Part shown: positions 32,661-41,984 of the stretch, piece by piece | Position numbering within the stretch: the stretch's first letter is position 1 | Layout of the letters: each line of letters opens with the position of its first letter | Source: Gammaproteobacteria bacterium | GTDB taxonomy: Bacteria; Pseudomonadota; Gammaproteobacteria; Chromatiales; Chromatiaceae | Length of the DNA stretch: 42,232 bases | NCBI GenBank assembly: GCA_020445415.1 | Contig: JAGRGP010000055.1 | Coordinates: 1-42,232, forward strand | Reading direction: 5' to 3' | Translations under genes and position numbers: made by a program | The notes under the pieces: model-generated | Told to the model about the DNA's origin: nothing | Seen by the model: the letters and a program-made list of their open reading frames with translations, nothing else | Database searches by the model: none

Positions 32661-34754
32661 TTAGTGCACCATGACTTGTCGCCGTTGTCCCTCGATATAA
32701 TCGGCCAATATTCGGGCGGCCTCGTTAACCTGAATCAGGTTGACCAGTTTGTCGTCTTCGCCGGTGCCGTCGTCGCTGTCGTTATTTTCGCTATCGTTAT
32801 CCTCCACCGCCGGCAGCCCAATGGCAACACGAAAACGTTGTTTGTGGCTTTTGCGCTTTGCCTCACGCTGCTCCCATTCCTGTTTGCGCTGACTTTCCAG
32901 CAGTGACACCTCCTTATTGTCGCGCAACTCCTGCAACAACTGACTTTCCCCCTGCAGATACTTGAAGCCCTCGTCAGACATAATCCGCCGTTCATGACTC
33001 TCGCGGCAGCCGCTGAAGGCCGCCAACCCACTGGGGTGGAAATCCGCCGCTTTGATCTGAGCCCAGGGAAGTGCGTTTTCCAGTCCTCGCTCCCCATGGT
33101 CTTCGGCGGCCGATGCGGTGGGGTAGATAATATCGGGCACTACGCCACGAAACTGGGTGCTCCCTCCGTTGACTCGGAAAAACTGCGCCATGGTTAAGCG
33201 TAGACGGCCTAGCTGATCACCTCCCTCACGGACGAATCGACCGAGGTCCACCAAGGTTTGTACCGTGCCCTTACCAAACGTGGGCTCGCCAATGATAATG
33301 CCCCGCTGGTAATCCTGGATCGCCCCGGCGAATATCTCCGATGCCGAGGCACTGTTACGGTCGACCAAAACCGCCAGAGGCCCGGCATAGACAAGCTCGG
33401 GGTCGGGATCTTTCTCAACCTCCACCTCACCCCGTGCGTCCTTGACCTGAACCACCGGCCCGTCGGCGATGAACAGCCCGGTCAATTCGGTTGCCTCGAT
33501 CAGCGATCCGCCGCCATTTCCACGCAGATCGACAACAATACCGTCCACGCCTTCTACCTGTAGCTCACGTAGCAGTTCCCGCACATCCCGGGTGGTACTT
33601 CGAAAGTCGTCGTCTCCCTCGGAATGGCCACGGAAATCCCGGTAGAAAGCCGGGATATCGATGACACCGATACGCACCGGACCCATACTGTCCAAGCCCT
33701 CAACAATCGAGCGTTTGGCTGCCTGATCCTCGAGTTTGATCTCGTTACGAACCAGCACCACATCCTGGGTGGGATCACCCGGGCCGGCATCCTTCGACAG
33801 CAGCCGTAGGCGTACTACCGAGCCTTTTGGTCCCCGGATCTTGTCTACCACATCCTGAAGTCGCCAGCCGATGACATCCTGCATTTCTCCGGAATCACCC
33901 TGCCCAACACCGACAATGCGATCTCCCGCCTGCACCTTACCGCTAAGTGCTGCCGGCCCACCGGTCACGGTACGCAACACTTCGGTATACTCATTCTCGC
34001 TCCGGAGTACCGCGCCTATCCCCTCCAAGGATAATCGCATACTGATATCAAAGTTCTCCGAGACACGCGGAGACATATACGAGGTGTGGGGCTCCAAACT
34101 CAAGGTATAGGCGTTAACAAAGGTCTGAAAAACATCATCCGAACCTAGTTGATGGGTACGGCGCTGTACGCCTTGATAACGCTTGATCAATGTTTCCTTG
34201 ATCTCATCATCCGATTTGTCACTGAGGCGTAGGCCCAGAAAATCATTCTTCACACGCTTGCGCCAAATCTCGTCGAGTGCCACCCGGTCACTGGCCCAGG
34301 GGGCTTTAGAACGGTCGAACAGGTAGCTCTCGTCGACAGAAAAATCAAAGCCTCGATTCAACAAATCCAAGGCATAGGCGATGCGTTCATCCACCCGCTG
34401 CCGGTAGACCCGAAATATCTCGAACGCCGGCTCCAGGCGAGCCTGGAGCAAGGCATTGTCAAGGCTGTTACGCCATGGCGCGAACCGTTCCAGATCGCGG
34501 TTGGTAAAATAGCTCCGGTTAGGGTCGAGAGCTTCCAGATAGCGGTCAAAAACCCGATTCGACAACTCATCGTTTAGTTGCACATGACGATAGTGGTAAC
34601 GGTCGATCACCCGCAAGATAATCAGGGTTGCCTGCCGTTGCTCCCGGGTTGGGTTGAGCTCGTCGAGCCCGACTTCCGTCACCGTCGCTGAAACTGGAGG
34701 TGCAACCACCGCCAGCAGAACCAAAATCAAAGGCAGTAAAAAGTTCTTGATCAT
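32661..34754 (-). CDS. prc: Carboxy-terminal processing protease (tail-specific protease Prc)
   Basis: 697 residues (E. coli Prc 682). A periplasmic serine protease that trims hydrophobic C-termini and processes peptidoglycan enzymes and lipoproteins. It has a signal peptide (residues 1-23), a helical N-terminal domain, a PDZ domain around AGDRIVGVGQGD, and the catalytic region with DLRGNGGG, VDRNSASASEI (Ser) and EPTFGKGTVQ (Lys). ATG at 34754 preferred; a TTG two codons earlier has better ribosome-site spacing (AGGA). It faces pbpG, another wall-related gene. The C-terminal tail is acidic (about residues 650-675). Confidence 0.95.
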   Translation of the reverse strand: MIKNFLLPLILVLLAVVAPPVSATVTEVGLDELNPTREQRQATLIILRVIDRYHYRHVQLNDELSNRVFDRYLEALDPNRSYFTNRDLERFAPWRNSLDNALLQARLEPAFEIFRVYRQRVDERIAYALDLLNRGFDFSVDESYLFDRSKAPWASDRVALDEIWRKRVKNDFLGLRLSDKSDDEIKETLIKRYQGVQRRTHQLGSDDVFQTFVNAYTLSLEPHTSYMSPRVSENFDISMRLSLEGIGAVLRSENEYTEVLRTVTGGPAALSGKVQAGDRIVGVGQGDSGEMQDVIGWRLQDVVDKIRGPKGSVVRLRLLSKDAGPGDPTQDVVLVRNEIKLEDQAAKRSIVEGLDSMGPVRIGVIDIPAFYRDFRGHSEGDDDFRSTTRDVRELLRELQVEGVDGIVVDLRGNGGGSLIEATELTGLFIADGPVVQVKDARGEVEVEKDPDPELVYAGPLAVLVDRNSASASEIFAGAIQDYQRGIIIGEPTFGKGTVQTLVDLGRFVREGGDQLGRLRLTMAQFFRVNGGSTQFRGVVPDIIYPTASAAEDHGERGLENALPWAQIKAADFHPSGLAAFSGCRESHERRIMSDEGFKYLQGESQLLQELRDNKEVSLLESQRKQEWEQREAKRKSHKQRFRVAIGLPAVEDNDSENNDSDDGTGEDDKLVNLIQVNEAARILADYIEGQRRQVMVH

Positions 34755-34964
34755 GACCAACGTTTTCCTGAGCTACGGCTTTGTGTATCCAAAAAATCCT
34801 TTTGTTACATAAGGTTGAATGAAAAGTCGGATAACGCCATTACGGGCAACTCCAACCAATCTAGGGACTCGAGCCAATTGGGATGGCACAGCCTTACTTG
34901 AGCCATACACTAGGTTATGCGGGGCTAACTGGCAAGGGAAACCCATTCCCTGGAAGTCCCGGAA

Positions 34965-35819
34965 TCATGGCACCTTAGGGTGGAGCCCGGTAATCAAATC
35001 GAGATAGCCCTCGTATTCAGGACCTACGTAACCGTGGCGAATGAGAAAATCGATTATGACCAGATTGCAGTTAAGCTTGAATGCCTCCCGCGCTTTCATG
35101 GTCTCCATTACCTGTTCGATGGGCCAGAGATAGAACTCCTCCACCTCCCCATCAGTGCATCGGGGCTGAAATGTCTCGGGAAGTTCCAGATCGTAACAAT
35201 AGAGCACATCGGGCTTCAGGCCCCGGTCGAATTCGATCACGTAGGTTACGGCACCTACCGCAATCGCCTGTGCCGCCACCGCGCTGGGAATTCCTGCCTC
35301 TTCCCAACACTCCTTAGCCAGATTTTCCCTCAGACCCACTCCATAGGGGAGTCCACCGGCAACCAGATGGTCAAATTTTCCCGGAAATCGCAGACGCTCG
35401 GCCGACCGCTTCCCTACCCACATCTTCAAGCCTTGGTCCGTGCGCACGAATCCGTTCAGGTGTTGGCCAAAAGTGAGCACCCCGAAAAAGGGGGCCGCCG
35501 CTCGGTCGATGAGCATAACCGCCTGTTCCCTGGAACCGGCGGTAACCGGGTACATCTCCCCGGTCAACGGGTTGATAACGCCTTGCGAGGCCAACTCCTG
35601 GGCCACTTGGCCCAGCGGTTCTCCCCGCTGCCGTAGATTGCCGGTAACGTTAATCAACTCTACCCGGTCATCAGCGATCCGAAATACCTGCTTCCAATCC
35701 CGAAGCCAGTCGACCCAAGTCGTGCGCACCCATCCCAAGGTGTTCCCTGAATACTGCAGTGGCAAGAAATTGGACAGGTCATGCCGGTTACAGCACTCAA
35801 CGTAGTCAAGGAATCTCAA
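34965..35819 (-). CDS. DUF4743/Nudix hydrolase (YJR142W-like)
   Basis: 284 residues. The N-terminal DUF4743 domain (CNRHDLSNFLPL, GWVRTTWVDWL) precedes a Nudix domain. The Nudix box reads GGLPYGVGLRENLAKECWEEAGI-like; it keeps the KE..EEAG core but has Val where the canonical first Glu would be, a variant common to this subfamily as I recall it. Yeast and plant members hydrolyse damaged thiamine diphosphate. The TTG start overlaps the stop of the M48 gene as TTGA, so translation is coupled. Some downstream space (34755-34964) separates it from prc and shows no gene. Confidence 0.87.
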   Translation of the reverse strand: MRFLDYVECCNRHDLSNFLPLQYSGNTLGWVRTTWVDWLRDWKQVFRIADDRVELINVTGNLRQRGEPLGQVAQELASQGVINPLTGEMYPVTAGSREQAVMLIDRAAAPFFGVLTFGQHLNGFVRTDQGLKMWVGKRSAERLRFPGKFDHLVAGGLPYGVGLRENLAKECWEEAGIPSAVAAQAIAVGAVTYVIEFDRGLKPDVLYCYDLELPETFQPRCTDGEVEEFYLWPIEQVMETMKAREAFKLNCNLVIIDFLIRHGYVGPEYEGYLDLITGLHPKVP

Positions 35820-37372
35820 TTTACGGGCCTCGCCTGCTTTACCCGGGCCGCGTAGGCGCGTAGCTCAGCGGCGCTGGTGACTCCTTTTACGTTGGTCTTG
35901 AAGCGAATCCGTTCACCGGGTCTGAGTACCACCTTCAACGCATAGTCATCGCCGCGGTAAATCCGGCCCGAGGAATCTGTTCGCCCCACCAAAACCACCA
36001 AATCCTTCACTGCCGCGCCAGTATTGTTGGTAACCTGAACCTGCAGGGTACCCCTGCTATCCACCCCCAGGGCCGTCTGGACGTAGTCCGCCGGATTACG
36101 CGCCAACTCCAGGCCGGTCAACTCGCGCTTGGCCGCCTTGCTCACCGCAGAACCGGAACCCGCCGCGATTTGCAGATGTTTGATAGCGCCGCTCCGGTCA
36201 CCTTCACCTCGGGCAACGATGCCGAGCAAGTAGTGCGCTTCGGCGGTGGGCAGGATATCCAGACTGCGTTGGAGATCCCGGCGGGCACCTTCGGCCTCGC
36301 CTAGCCCAACCTTTACCGCCCCGCGCTTGAGATAAGGGCTGAAAAAATCCGGATTCCGGGCAACTGCCTGATCGAAGGCCTTCAATGCGGCTTCGTGCCT
36401 GCCGAGTTTTTCTAGCGCATCCCCCTTCAGCCCGTAAAACAGCCCCTCCCGGGGTTCGATTGAGATTGCCTGCTCAGCGAGCTTCAAAGCGCCCTCGGGC
36501 TGTTTATCAAGTTTCTCCCGGCCTTTGTCATAGGCCGCGTAAGCCGGTTTATTACGCCGCAGATTGGCAATCATCTGCTGGTATTGCTCCGTGCCCAAAC
36601 GCCCCCCCGCTCCCAGACTCTTGGCGGTTTTCCGATTTTCCGAAACACGTTCGGGGGAAGGGGGATGGCTGGCGAGTAACCCGCTCAGCCAAGACGAGTC
36701 TTGCCCCTCGGAGAGACGGACAAAGGTCTCTTGCAGTCCAATCGCGGCCCGGGGATCGTATCCTGCCCGCTGCATGTAAAGCATGCCGTAGTGATCGGAC
36801 TCCAGCTCGGCTTCCCGGGAGTAACGCTGATTAACCAGGTTGGCCCCGAGAGCCGCCGCGCCTAGGGCAAGGTCGGAGTAATCCGCATAGCCCGAACTGC
36901 CGATCAGCACCCCGGCGGCAACCAGCGCACCCTGCAGGAGCACGCCCCGTTCCATACCCTGGGCACTGTGGCGGGCCGCTGCATGCACGATCTCATGGCC
37001 CAGCACCGCCGCCAATTCCGCCTCGTTCTTTAACTCGACGAGCAAGCCCCGATTCACAGCAATCTTACCTCCTGGCAAGGCCCAGGCGTTGGGGCTGGAG
37101 TCATTGACGATAGAGAACTCATAGGGAAGTTTGCGGTCGCTGACCGCGGCCAGCTTAGCCCCCACCCTTTTCACGTAGCGAGTTAGCTCCGGATCCAGGA
37201 TATAGTCACCGCCTTGCATCTGGCGGGTAGGCTGGTACTGTTGGCGTCCGATATCCAGCTCGGAGCTCTCCGACACCAAACCGAGTTCTCGATCTCCGGT
37301 CACTGGATTGGTGCCACAAGCGCCGAGCAGCGTGGTCAAGGTCATTACCAATACGACGAATATGGGTTTCAT
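35816..37372 (-). CDS. M48-family metalloprotease lipoprotein with TPR repeats
   Basis: 518 residues. The signal ends in a lipobox (TLLGAC, Cys19), so it is a membrane lipoprotein, most likely in the outer membrane. Zinc site HEIVH at 126-130 with the third ligand in REAELESDHYG. TPR-like helices follow from about 285 to 420, and the C-terminus is a beta-rich domain. It resembles LoiP/BepA-type proteases but the C-terminal domain is additional. This is the second M48-TPR protein of the window (see bepA). It lies 21 bases after mazG and overlaps the Nudix start. Confidence 0.92.
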   Translation of the reverse strand: MKPIFVVLVMTLTTLLGACGTNPVTGDRELGLVSESSELDIGRQQYQPTRQMQGGDYILDPELTRYVKRVGAKLAAVSDRKLPYEFSIVNDSSPNAWALPGGKIAVNRGLLVELKNEAELAAVLGHEIVHAAARHSAQGMERGVLLQGALVAAGVLIGSSGYADYSDLALGAAALGANLVNQRYSREAELESDHYGMLYMQRAGYDPRAAIGLQETFVRLSEGQDSSWLSGLLASHPPSPERVSENRKTAKSLGAGGRLGTEQYQQMIANLRRNKPAYAAYDKGREKLDKQPEGALKLAEQAISIEPREGLFYGLKGDALEKLGRHEAALKAFDQAVARNPDFFSPYLKRGAVKVGLGEAEGARRDLQRSLDILPTAEAHYLLGIVARGEGDRSGAIKHLQIAAGSGSAVSKAAKRELTGLELARNPADYVQTALGVDSRGTLQVQVTNNTGAAVKDLVVLVGRTDSSGRIYRGDDYALKVVLRPGERIRFKTNVKGVTSAAELRAYAARVKQARPVN

Positions 37373-37393
37373 TACCGCCTCCTTCAGATCTGC

Positions 37394-38179
37394 TCAGCCC
37401 GATTCCGCCTTTACAGTCTCCCAAAGGGCATTCAGATCGGACATTTCCAGTGCTGAAATCCTGTCCCCTCGAGCTGCCAGGCGGGCTTCCATTTCCCGGA
37501 AGCGCGTTTCAAATTTTTGATTCGCCTGGCGAAGCGAAGTTTCCGGATTGACGCCCAGATGCCGCGCCAAATTGACACAGCTGAACAGCAAATCACCTAC
37601 CTCATCGCGTAGACCCTGCAAGTCCTGGTCAGGGTGACTGGCATCCACCACCTCAGCCAGCTCCTCCTCGACCTTCGCCACCACCCCTGCGAGAGAATCC
37701 CAATCAAACCCCTCCCGGGCAGCCCGCTTCTGCAACTTCTCCGCCCGAATCAATGCTGGCAGTGCTAGCGCAATACCATCGAGACAGCTTACGGGTAAGC
37801 CGTCCCCGCGCCCGGTTCGTTCTTCGGCTTTATGGCGTTCCCAGGCCAATGTCTGCTCGGCGGCGCTGTTCACCACCGCTTGCCCGAAAACATGGGGGTG
37901 GCGGCGGCGCATCTTGTCGCTGATGGCCTGTACGATGTCCCCAAAGTTGAAATCACCGCGCTCACGGGCCAACTGGGCATAGAATGCGATCTGAAAGAGT
38001 AGATCGCCCAGCTCATCCTTGAGTTCCACCATGTCGCCATGACGGATCGCCTCCGCCACTTCATAGGCCTCCTCGATAGTGTGGGGAACCAGGGTTTGAA
38101 AAGTCTGCTCTAAATCCCAGGGACATCCCGAGTGGGGATCCCTGAGCCGCGCCATGATATCCAGCAGTTGCTCTATCAT
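37394..38179 (-). CDS. mazG: Nucleoside triphosphate pyrophosphohydrolase MazG
   Basis: 261 residues (E. coli 263). It hydrolyses NTPs and dNTPs to monophosphates and clears damaged nucleotides. It holds two MazG domains with the E-x2-E motifs in IEEAYEVAEAI, ELKDELGDLLFQI, KVEEELAEV and GLRDEVGDLLFS. The opening LLDIMARLRDPHSGCPWDLEQTF is diagnostic. AGGAGG stands directly against the ATG, unusually close spacing. It heads a three-gene minus-strand operon with the M48 lipoprotein and the Nudix hydrolase. Confidence 0.96.
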   Translation of the reverse strand: MIEQLLDIMARLRDPHSGCPWDLEQTFQTLVPHTIEEAYEVAEAIRHGDMVELKDELGDLLFQIAFYAQLARERGDFNFGDIVQAISDKMRRRHPHVFGQAVVNSAAEQTLAWERHKAEERTGRGDGLPVSCLDGIALALPALIRAEKLQKRAAREGFDWDSLAGVVAKVEEELAEVVDASHPDQDLQGLRDEVGDLLFSCVNLARHLGVNPETSLRQANQKFETRFREMEARLAARGDRISALEMSDLNALWETVKAESG

Positions 38180-38238
38180 CCTCCTGCCCCGGTTACTGTC
38201 ATGAGTGCAAAATGGCCCTCCCGGCAGAACCTAGCCGA

Positions 38239-38261
38239 ACTGGGAATCTGAGCTTCCCAGT
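38239..38261. other. Hairpin between the hemerythrin gene and mazG
   Basis: ACTGGGAA (38239-38246) pairs perfectly with TTCCCAGT (38254-38261), 7-base loop. No U-run follows on the gene strand. It may be a processing or partial termination site. Confidence 0.35.
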
Positions 38262-38287
38262 CGCAACGACTTTTTGAGGCCGGGCAG

Positions 38288-38833
38288 TTAACCCTCTTTG
38301 GCCAGAAATGCCACCAGATTCTGAAACCTAATCCGGTCCGGAGTCTCGAAAACCGGGTCGTCATGCCGGGGAATACTCGTCTCCAGGCGCTTCCAGTCAT
38401 CTTCGGTAAGGGTCGCCTCGAGCAGGGGAAAGACCTCTCTGTCTTCTAGATCCAGATGCAGGTGCTGCAGGGCAATGAACTCGCGGCCCTGGGTTTCCAG
38501 TTCGGCACGTGACATGACCGCCTCATGAAGCACTCCCTCCAGGGAATGGCGAAACCGGCTGGTTAGCCGATTCAAGTCCTGATGCTGATGGCAAAGCCTC
38601 TCAAACAGTTCGCGACGCTCGGGTGCCCGCTCCATACCCACTGCGTAGATTATGTTTTCGAGGGGATGGTGCCCCTTGTCGGCAAAGGCTTCCAGATACT
38701 CCATCAGCTCAATCTTCAAGTCAAAGTTCGATTCTTTTCCGGCATAGAAGTTGTCGAGCTGGTTGGTCAGCATCTCCAGTATCTTCTCAAGATTCCTGTG
38801 ATCCCTACCCAATTTCTCCAGTAGTTTATGCAT
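38288..38833 (-). CDS. Hemerythrin-domain protein
   Basis: 181 residues, a four-helix bundle with the metal-ligand pattern of hemerythrin HHE domains: the early LGRDHRNLEKIL, GHHPLENIIY (H-x3-E type), CHQHQDLNRL and LQHLHLDLEDREVFPLLE. A di-iron centre that binds oxygen or senses NO or oxygen is expected; the exact role is unknown. No signal peptide. AGGAGAG lies close to the ATG. Same strand as mazG, 108 bases upstream with a hairpin between. Confidence 0.9.
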   Translation of the reverse strand: MHKLLEKLGRDHRNLEKILEMLTNQLDNFYAGKESNFDLKIELMEYLEAFADKGHHPLENIIYAVGMERAPERRELFERLCHQHQDLNRLTSRFRHSLEGVLHEAVMSRAELETQGREFIALQHLHLDLEDREVFPLLEATLTEDDWKRLETSIPRHDDPVFETPDRIRFQNLVAFLAKEG

Positions 38834-39127
38834 GTCGCTCTCCTAACCGGTTTCGTTCTATCATGTTTGTCGGCGCCTTCCCAATGAGGGCGGATTCCCG
38901 GGTTCAGCCTGGATCGGGAGCCTCGGCTAATCACGGCACGGCTCAGTATACCGGCATCCCATTGGCACGGGAGCCCCATTTTCTGCGAGGGAGTTACCGC
39001 GCGAATCCCTGCTTGATAACCGCCGACCCAGAACCTACGGATACCGGATTGTAGCAGGAATGGCGGAGGCGTCGACCCGACCATTTCTCACCAGAAATGT
39101 TTCCTGGATAAAGACGCGGATGGCGGA

Positions 39128-40831
39128 CTATGTTGCCGCCCAGCGCTTTAACAACCTCCAAACCAGGCCTTGGGGCCTGCTCTCTCCCGTCAGCACATAG
39201 TTCAGCGCATGGACATTTTGCAGGGTCCAGGCCATGCGCCCGCGGGCCGAATAACGGCCGCAGTAAAGCAGTTTGTCACCCACTTTCAGGGGAGTCTCCG
39301 CCCCGGGAAGAGTAGTTATCGATTTGCGCCTTTCCAACAACAGGGGGATGCATGGGAGTGAACGTGCTCGGTTCCGGGGATCCTTCATAAGATCCGCCGG
39401 AGTAACTAACCGGCCGATAGCGAGATGATCGACCACTGCCTTTGCCATCTGGGGAGATAGCTCGATCTCCCAAACTTCGGGCAGTTCACTTTCCACGATT
39501 GCGGTAATTCGACTTACCAACTGACATGCCCATTCATCCTCCTGATACATCGCCAAGCTCAGAAAGCGGTACAGCAGTGGCGTTCCCAGGAGCACCCGAA
39601 TCTTGTTCGCTATGATGGAACTGGGGTGCATCACGACATCGGCGCCCACCGCCTCGAAGATACTCTCATTGTCCTGATTGTTTTGCCGAGCGACGACAAA
39701 TAAGCCTGGGGACAATTCCTTGGCGGTCATGATGATGGAGAGGTTATTGGCATCGTTATCCGTACCCGCCACCAAACCAACCGCCTTGCGAATATCCGCC
39801 TGCTCCAGCGTCTCCGCTTCGGTGCCTCTTCCCTCGATGCACCCCTCTTCCGGGTGGCCTGTAAGACTGGGAGTCGCCTCGATCACTACGGCATGAATAC
39901 CTTCGTCTTTCAGGCGCCGGTAGATCGCCTTGCCGAACCGCCCAAACCCACACACAATCCAATGTCCCTTGTGAGGCGGATAAACCGGCTCCGTGAGGGG
40001 CTGATGACTGATCCCCGTCAGCCACTCATTCAGCACGTAGAGCCCGGGAGACTGTAAGGCGGTTGCCAGATGGAGCGCGAACGTATCGTAAGGGTCGATG
40101 ATATAGTCAGTACCGAACGACCGCATGTTGGCCTCGATATCGTGAGAGTCCGCCCGGCAGATCACCTTGATCTTAGGATGCAGCAACTTGCTGGTGATGG
40201 CTATCTTCAGGTTGGCCTCGTTGACATTGGTAATCGCCACCACACCAGCGCACAAGGCATGCTTGAGTCCCGCTTCGATCAGATGACGGGGTCGGCGGGC
40301 ATCGGCGCACAATGCTGGAACGTACTCCTGGAGGTTTTCCAGCTGCAGCGAGTCGATGCGTTCCTGATCAATATCGATAGCCACCACGTTCTGATGCCGG
40401 TCGGTCAGGCTCCTAACCAATCCCCCCCCGGTCTCTCCATATCCACATATCACGTAGAACGGCTCGCGCTGCCGTTTGATACGCTGAGAGAACCTACGCT
40501 CGGTGATCGCTTGCTGAAACCCCTTGTCCTGAACCAATGACAACAGATTTCCAATCGCATAGAACCAGACCACCACGGTCATATAGAGGGAAAAAATAAC
40601 CCACAAACGCTGGGCATCGGAAAACTCAAAGGGTATCTCACCAAACCCGATCGTAGTGGACATGAAACTCACAAAGTAGAAGGCATGAAAGAAGTCCATG
40701 TACCAGCGGTTTCCATCCCCATCCTGACCCGGTATTAGTGTCAAACCCAACACCGCCACGGCGTGGGCCACGATTAATGTCAAAAGCGGCCGCCGCATGC
40801 GGCGAAAAGCAAGGAAAATGATGTTTTCCAT
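39128..40831 (-). CDS. Potassium channel with two RCK/TrkA-N domains
   Basis: 567 residues from the ATG at 40831. Two membrane helices (about 16-34 and 75-100) flank a pore helix and the selectivity-filter sequence TTIGFGE at 59-65. Two cytoplasmic Rossmann-type RCK domains follow, starting at YVICGYGETG (about residue 117) and HWIVCGFGRFG (about 290); a C-terminal TrkA-C-like segment ends the protein. Such channels are gated by nucleotides or ions. The gene follows the DUF6394 gene by 11 bases. An open frame extends upstream of the ATG but through the DUF6394 gene in another frame. Confidence 0.93.
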   Translation of the reverse strand: MENIIFLAFRRMRRPLLTLIVAHAVAVLGLTLIPGQDGDGNRWYMDFFHAFYFVSFMSTTIGFGEIPFEFSDAQRLWVIFSLYMTVVVWFYAIGNLLSLVQDKGFQQAITERRFSQRIKRQREPFYVICGYGETGGGLVRSLTDRHQNVVAIDIDQERIDSLQLENLQEYVPALCADARRPRHLIEAGLKHALCAGVVAITNVNEANLKIAITSKLLHPKIKVICRADSHDIEANMRSFGTDYIIDPYDTFALHLATALQSPGLYVLNEWLTGISHQPLTEPVYPPHKGHWIVCGFGRFGKAIYRRLKDEGIHAVVIEATPSLTGHPEEGCIEGRGTEAETLEQADIRKAVGLVAGTDNDANNLSIIMTAKELSPGLFVVARQNNQDNESIFEAVGADVVMHPSSIIANKIRVLLGTPLLYRFLSLAMYQEDEWACQLVSRITAIVESELPEVWEIELSPQMAKAVVDHLAIGRLVTPADLMKDPRNRARSLPCIPLLLERRKSITTLPGAETPLKVGDKLLYCGRYSARGRMAWTLQNVHALNYVLTGESRPQGLVWRLLKRWAAT

Positions 40832-40842
40832 GTGCGGGGATA

Positions 40843-41226
40843 TTAGCGGCGCAACATCACCGTCTCGATAACCAACAGCACCACCGACACCACATTCGCC
40901 AGCAGGGCACCACCCGATAACGAGACGATGCTCGCCATCACCACCGGTGTAAAACCCACGTCCGACACATGCATGGCAAGTGCCCAAACCAAGGCGGCGG
41001 TAAGGAGTTGCAGGTCAGCCACCAAACTGGTGGCTAGCAACACCGCGCCCATTTGCGTACGGTCGCCAAACTTTAGGATCGTAGCGATAAGGTTTACCAC
41101 CACCACGGCAAACAACTCGTAAACATGGTGGTGATCCGGGTCGTCTATCTCCCCCAGAAAAAAACCAAAATTCAATGTCAGCGCCAGTACGATAAAGAAA
41201 CCAAAGACGACTTTTTCGGGATTCAT
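40843..41226 (-). CDS. DUF6394 family membrane protein
   Basis: 127 residues with four membrane segments and an HHHVYELF motif in the first loop. It fits the DUF6394 family as I remember it; no function is known. GAGGAG precedes the ATG at 41226. It is directly upstream of the potassium channel (11 bases), which suggests an accessory subunit. Confidence 0.82.
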   Translation of the reverse strand: MNPEKVVFGFFIVLALTLNFGFFLGEIDDPDHHHVYELFAVVVVNLIATILKFGDRTQMGAVLLATSLVADLQLLTAALVWALAMHVSDVGFTPVVMASIVSLSGGALLANVVSVVLLVIETVMLRR

Positions 41227-41698
41227 CAGATGCTCCTCTGGGGACGCATTTTCTTGCTATTATGCCGTTTCTACAGCTCCAGTGGCGAATAATACGCCAT
41301 ATCCATGGGCTTCGGGAGCATCGTTCTCGACCCCAAAAACAATCAGGTCATGAGGAATACATTGCTCCATTACTATCTTCGAATATGACGGTTTGTTTCT
41401 TGCGGTAACACCCGAATGTTACCTATCAGGCGTGATTCGCTACTTTTGGTAACATTATCTTTTAATATATCTTCCTCATGAAACATTACCCTTTAAAAGT
41501 TCATCAATAAGCTGTATTTATTGCATCGCTTCGTGCTATATATCGCGGAGGTCGGACAGCAATATCTCTCATGGCGGAGAGCTTCCAGGGGTTGGAATGG
41601 TCTAAAAGAAAGTTACCGGCCATTAGGATTTGGATCGCACGGACGCATGGGAACTCGAGCGTCTAACTTCATAACTTTAATAAACCGGAGGGCTGTTT
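41227..41698 (+). promoter_or_regulatory. Control region of the DUF4212-symporter operon
   Basis: A 472-base gap without a convincing gene. GGTAACA (41404-41410) and TGTTACC (41417-41423) form a perfect 7-base inverted repeat with a 6-base spacer. A third copy, GGTAACA, is at 41448-41454. It overlaps a possible -35 (TTGGTA, 41446-41451) paired with TATCTT at 41468-41473 (16-base spacer). The layout suggests one regulator binding a palindrome upstream and a half-site at the promoter. The regulator is not in the window. Confidence 0.5.
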
Positions 41699-41965
41699 AT
41701 GAACACACCTCAGCTAAGTGCGGGGGAGGCATATTGGAAAGCCAATCTGCGCATAATCGTAGTACACCTGATTATTTGGGCCTTTGTGTCCTACTTCTGC
41801 GGGATCATCCTAAGGCCCTTGCTTTCCGGCATCCATGTCGGCGGCACGGATCTCGGTTTCTGGTTCGCCCAGCAGGGAGCCATGTTTGTATTCATCATTC
41901 AGATCTTCGTGTACACGGCCCAGATGAACGCGCTGGACCGCAAACACGATGTCCACGAAGACTAA
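41699..41965 (+). CDS. DUF4212 small subunit of a sodium:solute symporter
   Basis: 88 residues with two membrane segments (about 21-39 and 58-78), a small companion of VC_2705-type sodium:solute symporters (DUF4212). GGAGGG precedes the ATG. The symporter gene follows 19 bases later, the standard arrangement. Its role in the transporter is not known. Confidence 0.93.
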   Translation: MNTPQLSAGEAYWKANLRIIVVHLIIWAFVSYFCGIILRPLLSGIHVGGTDLGFWFAQQGAMFVFIIQIFVYTAQMNALDRKHDVHED

Positions 41966-41984
41966 ATCTACAGGGGACAATTAA

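Noticed and set aside
39083-39098. ATTTCT/AGAAAT hairpin beyond the potassium channel gene
   Set aside because: A 6-base AT-rich stem with no U-run is too weak to call a terminator.
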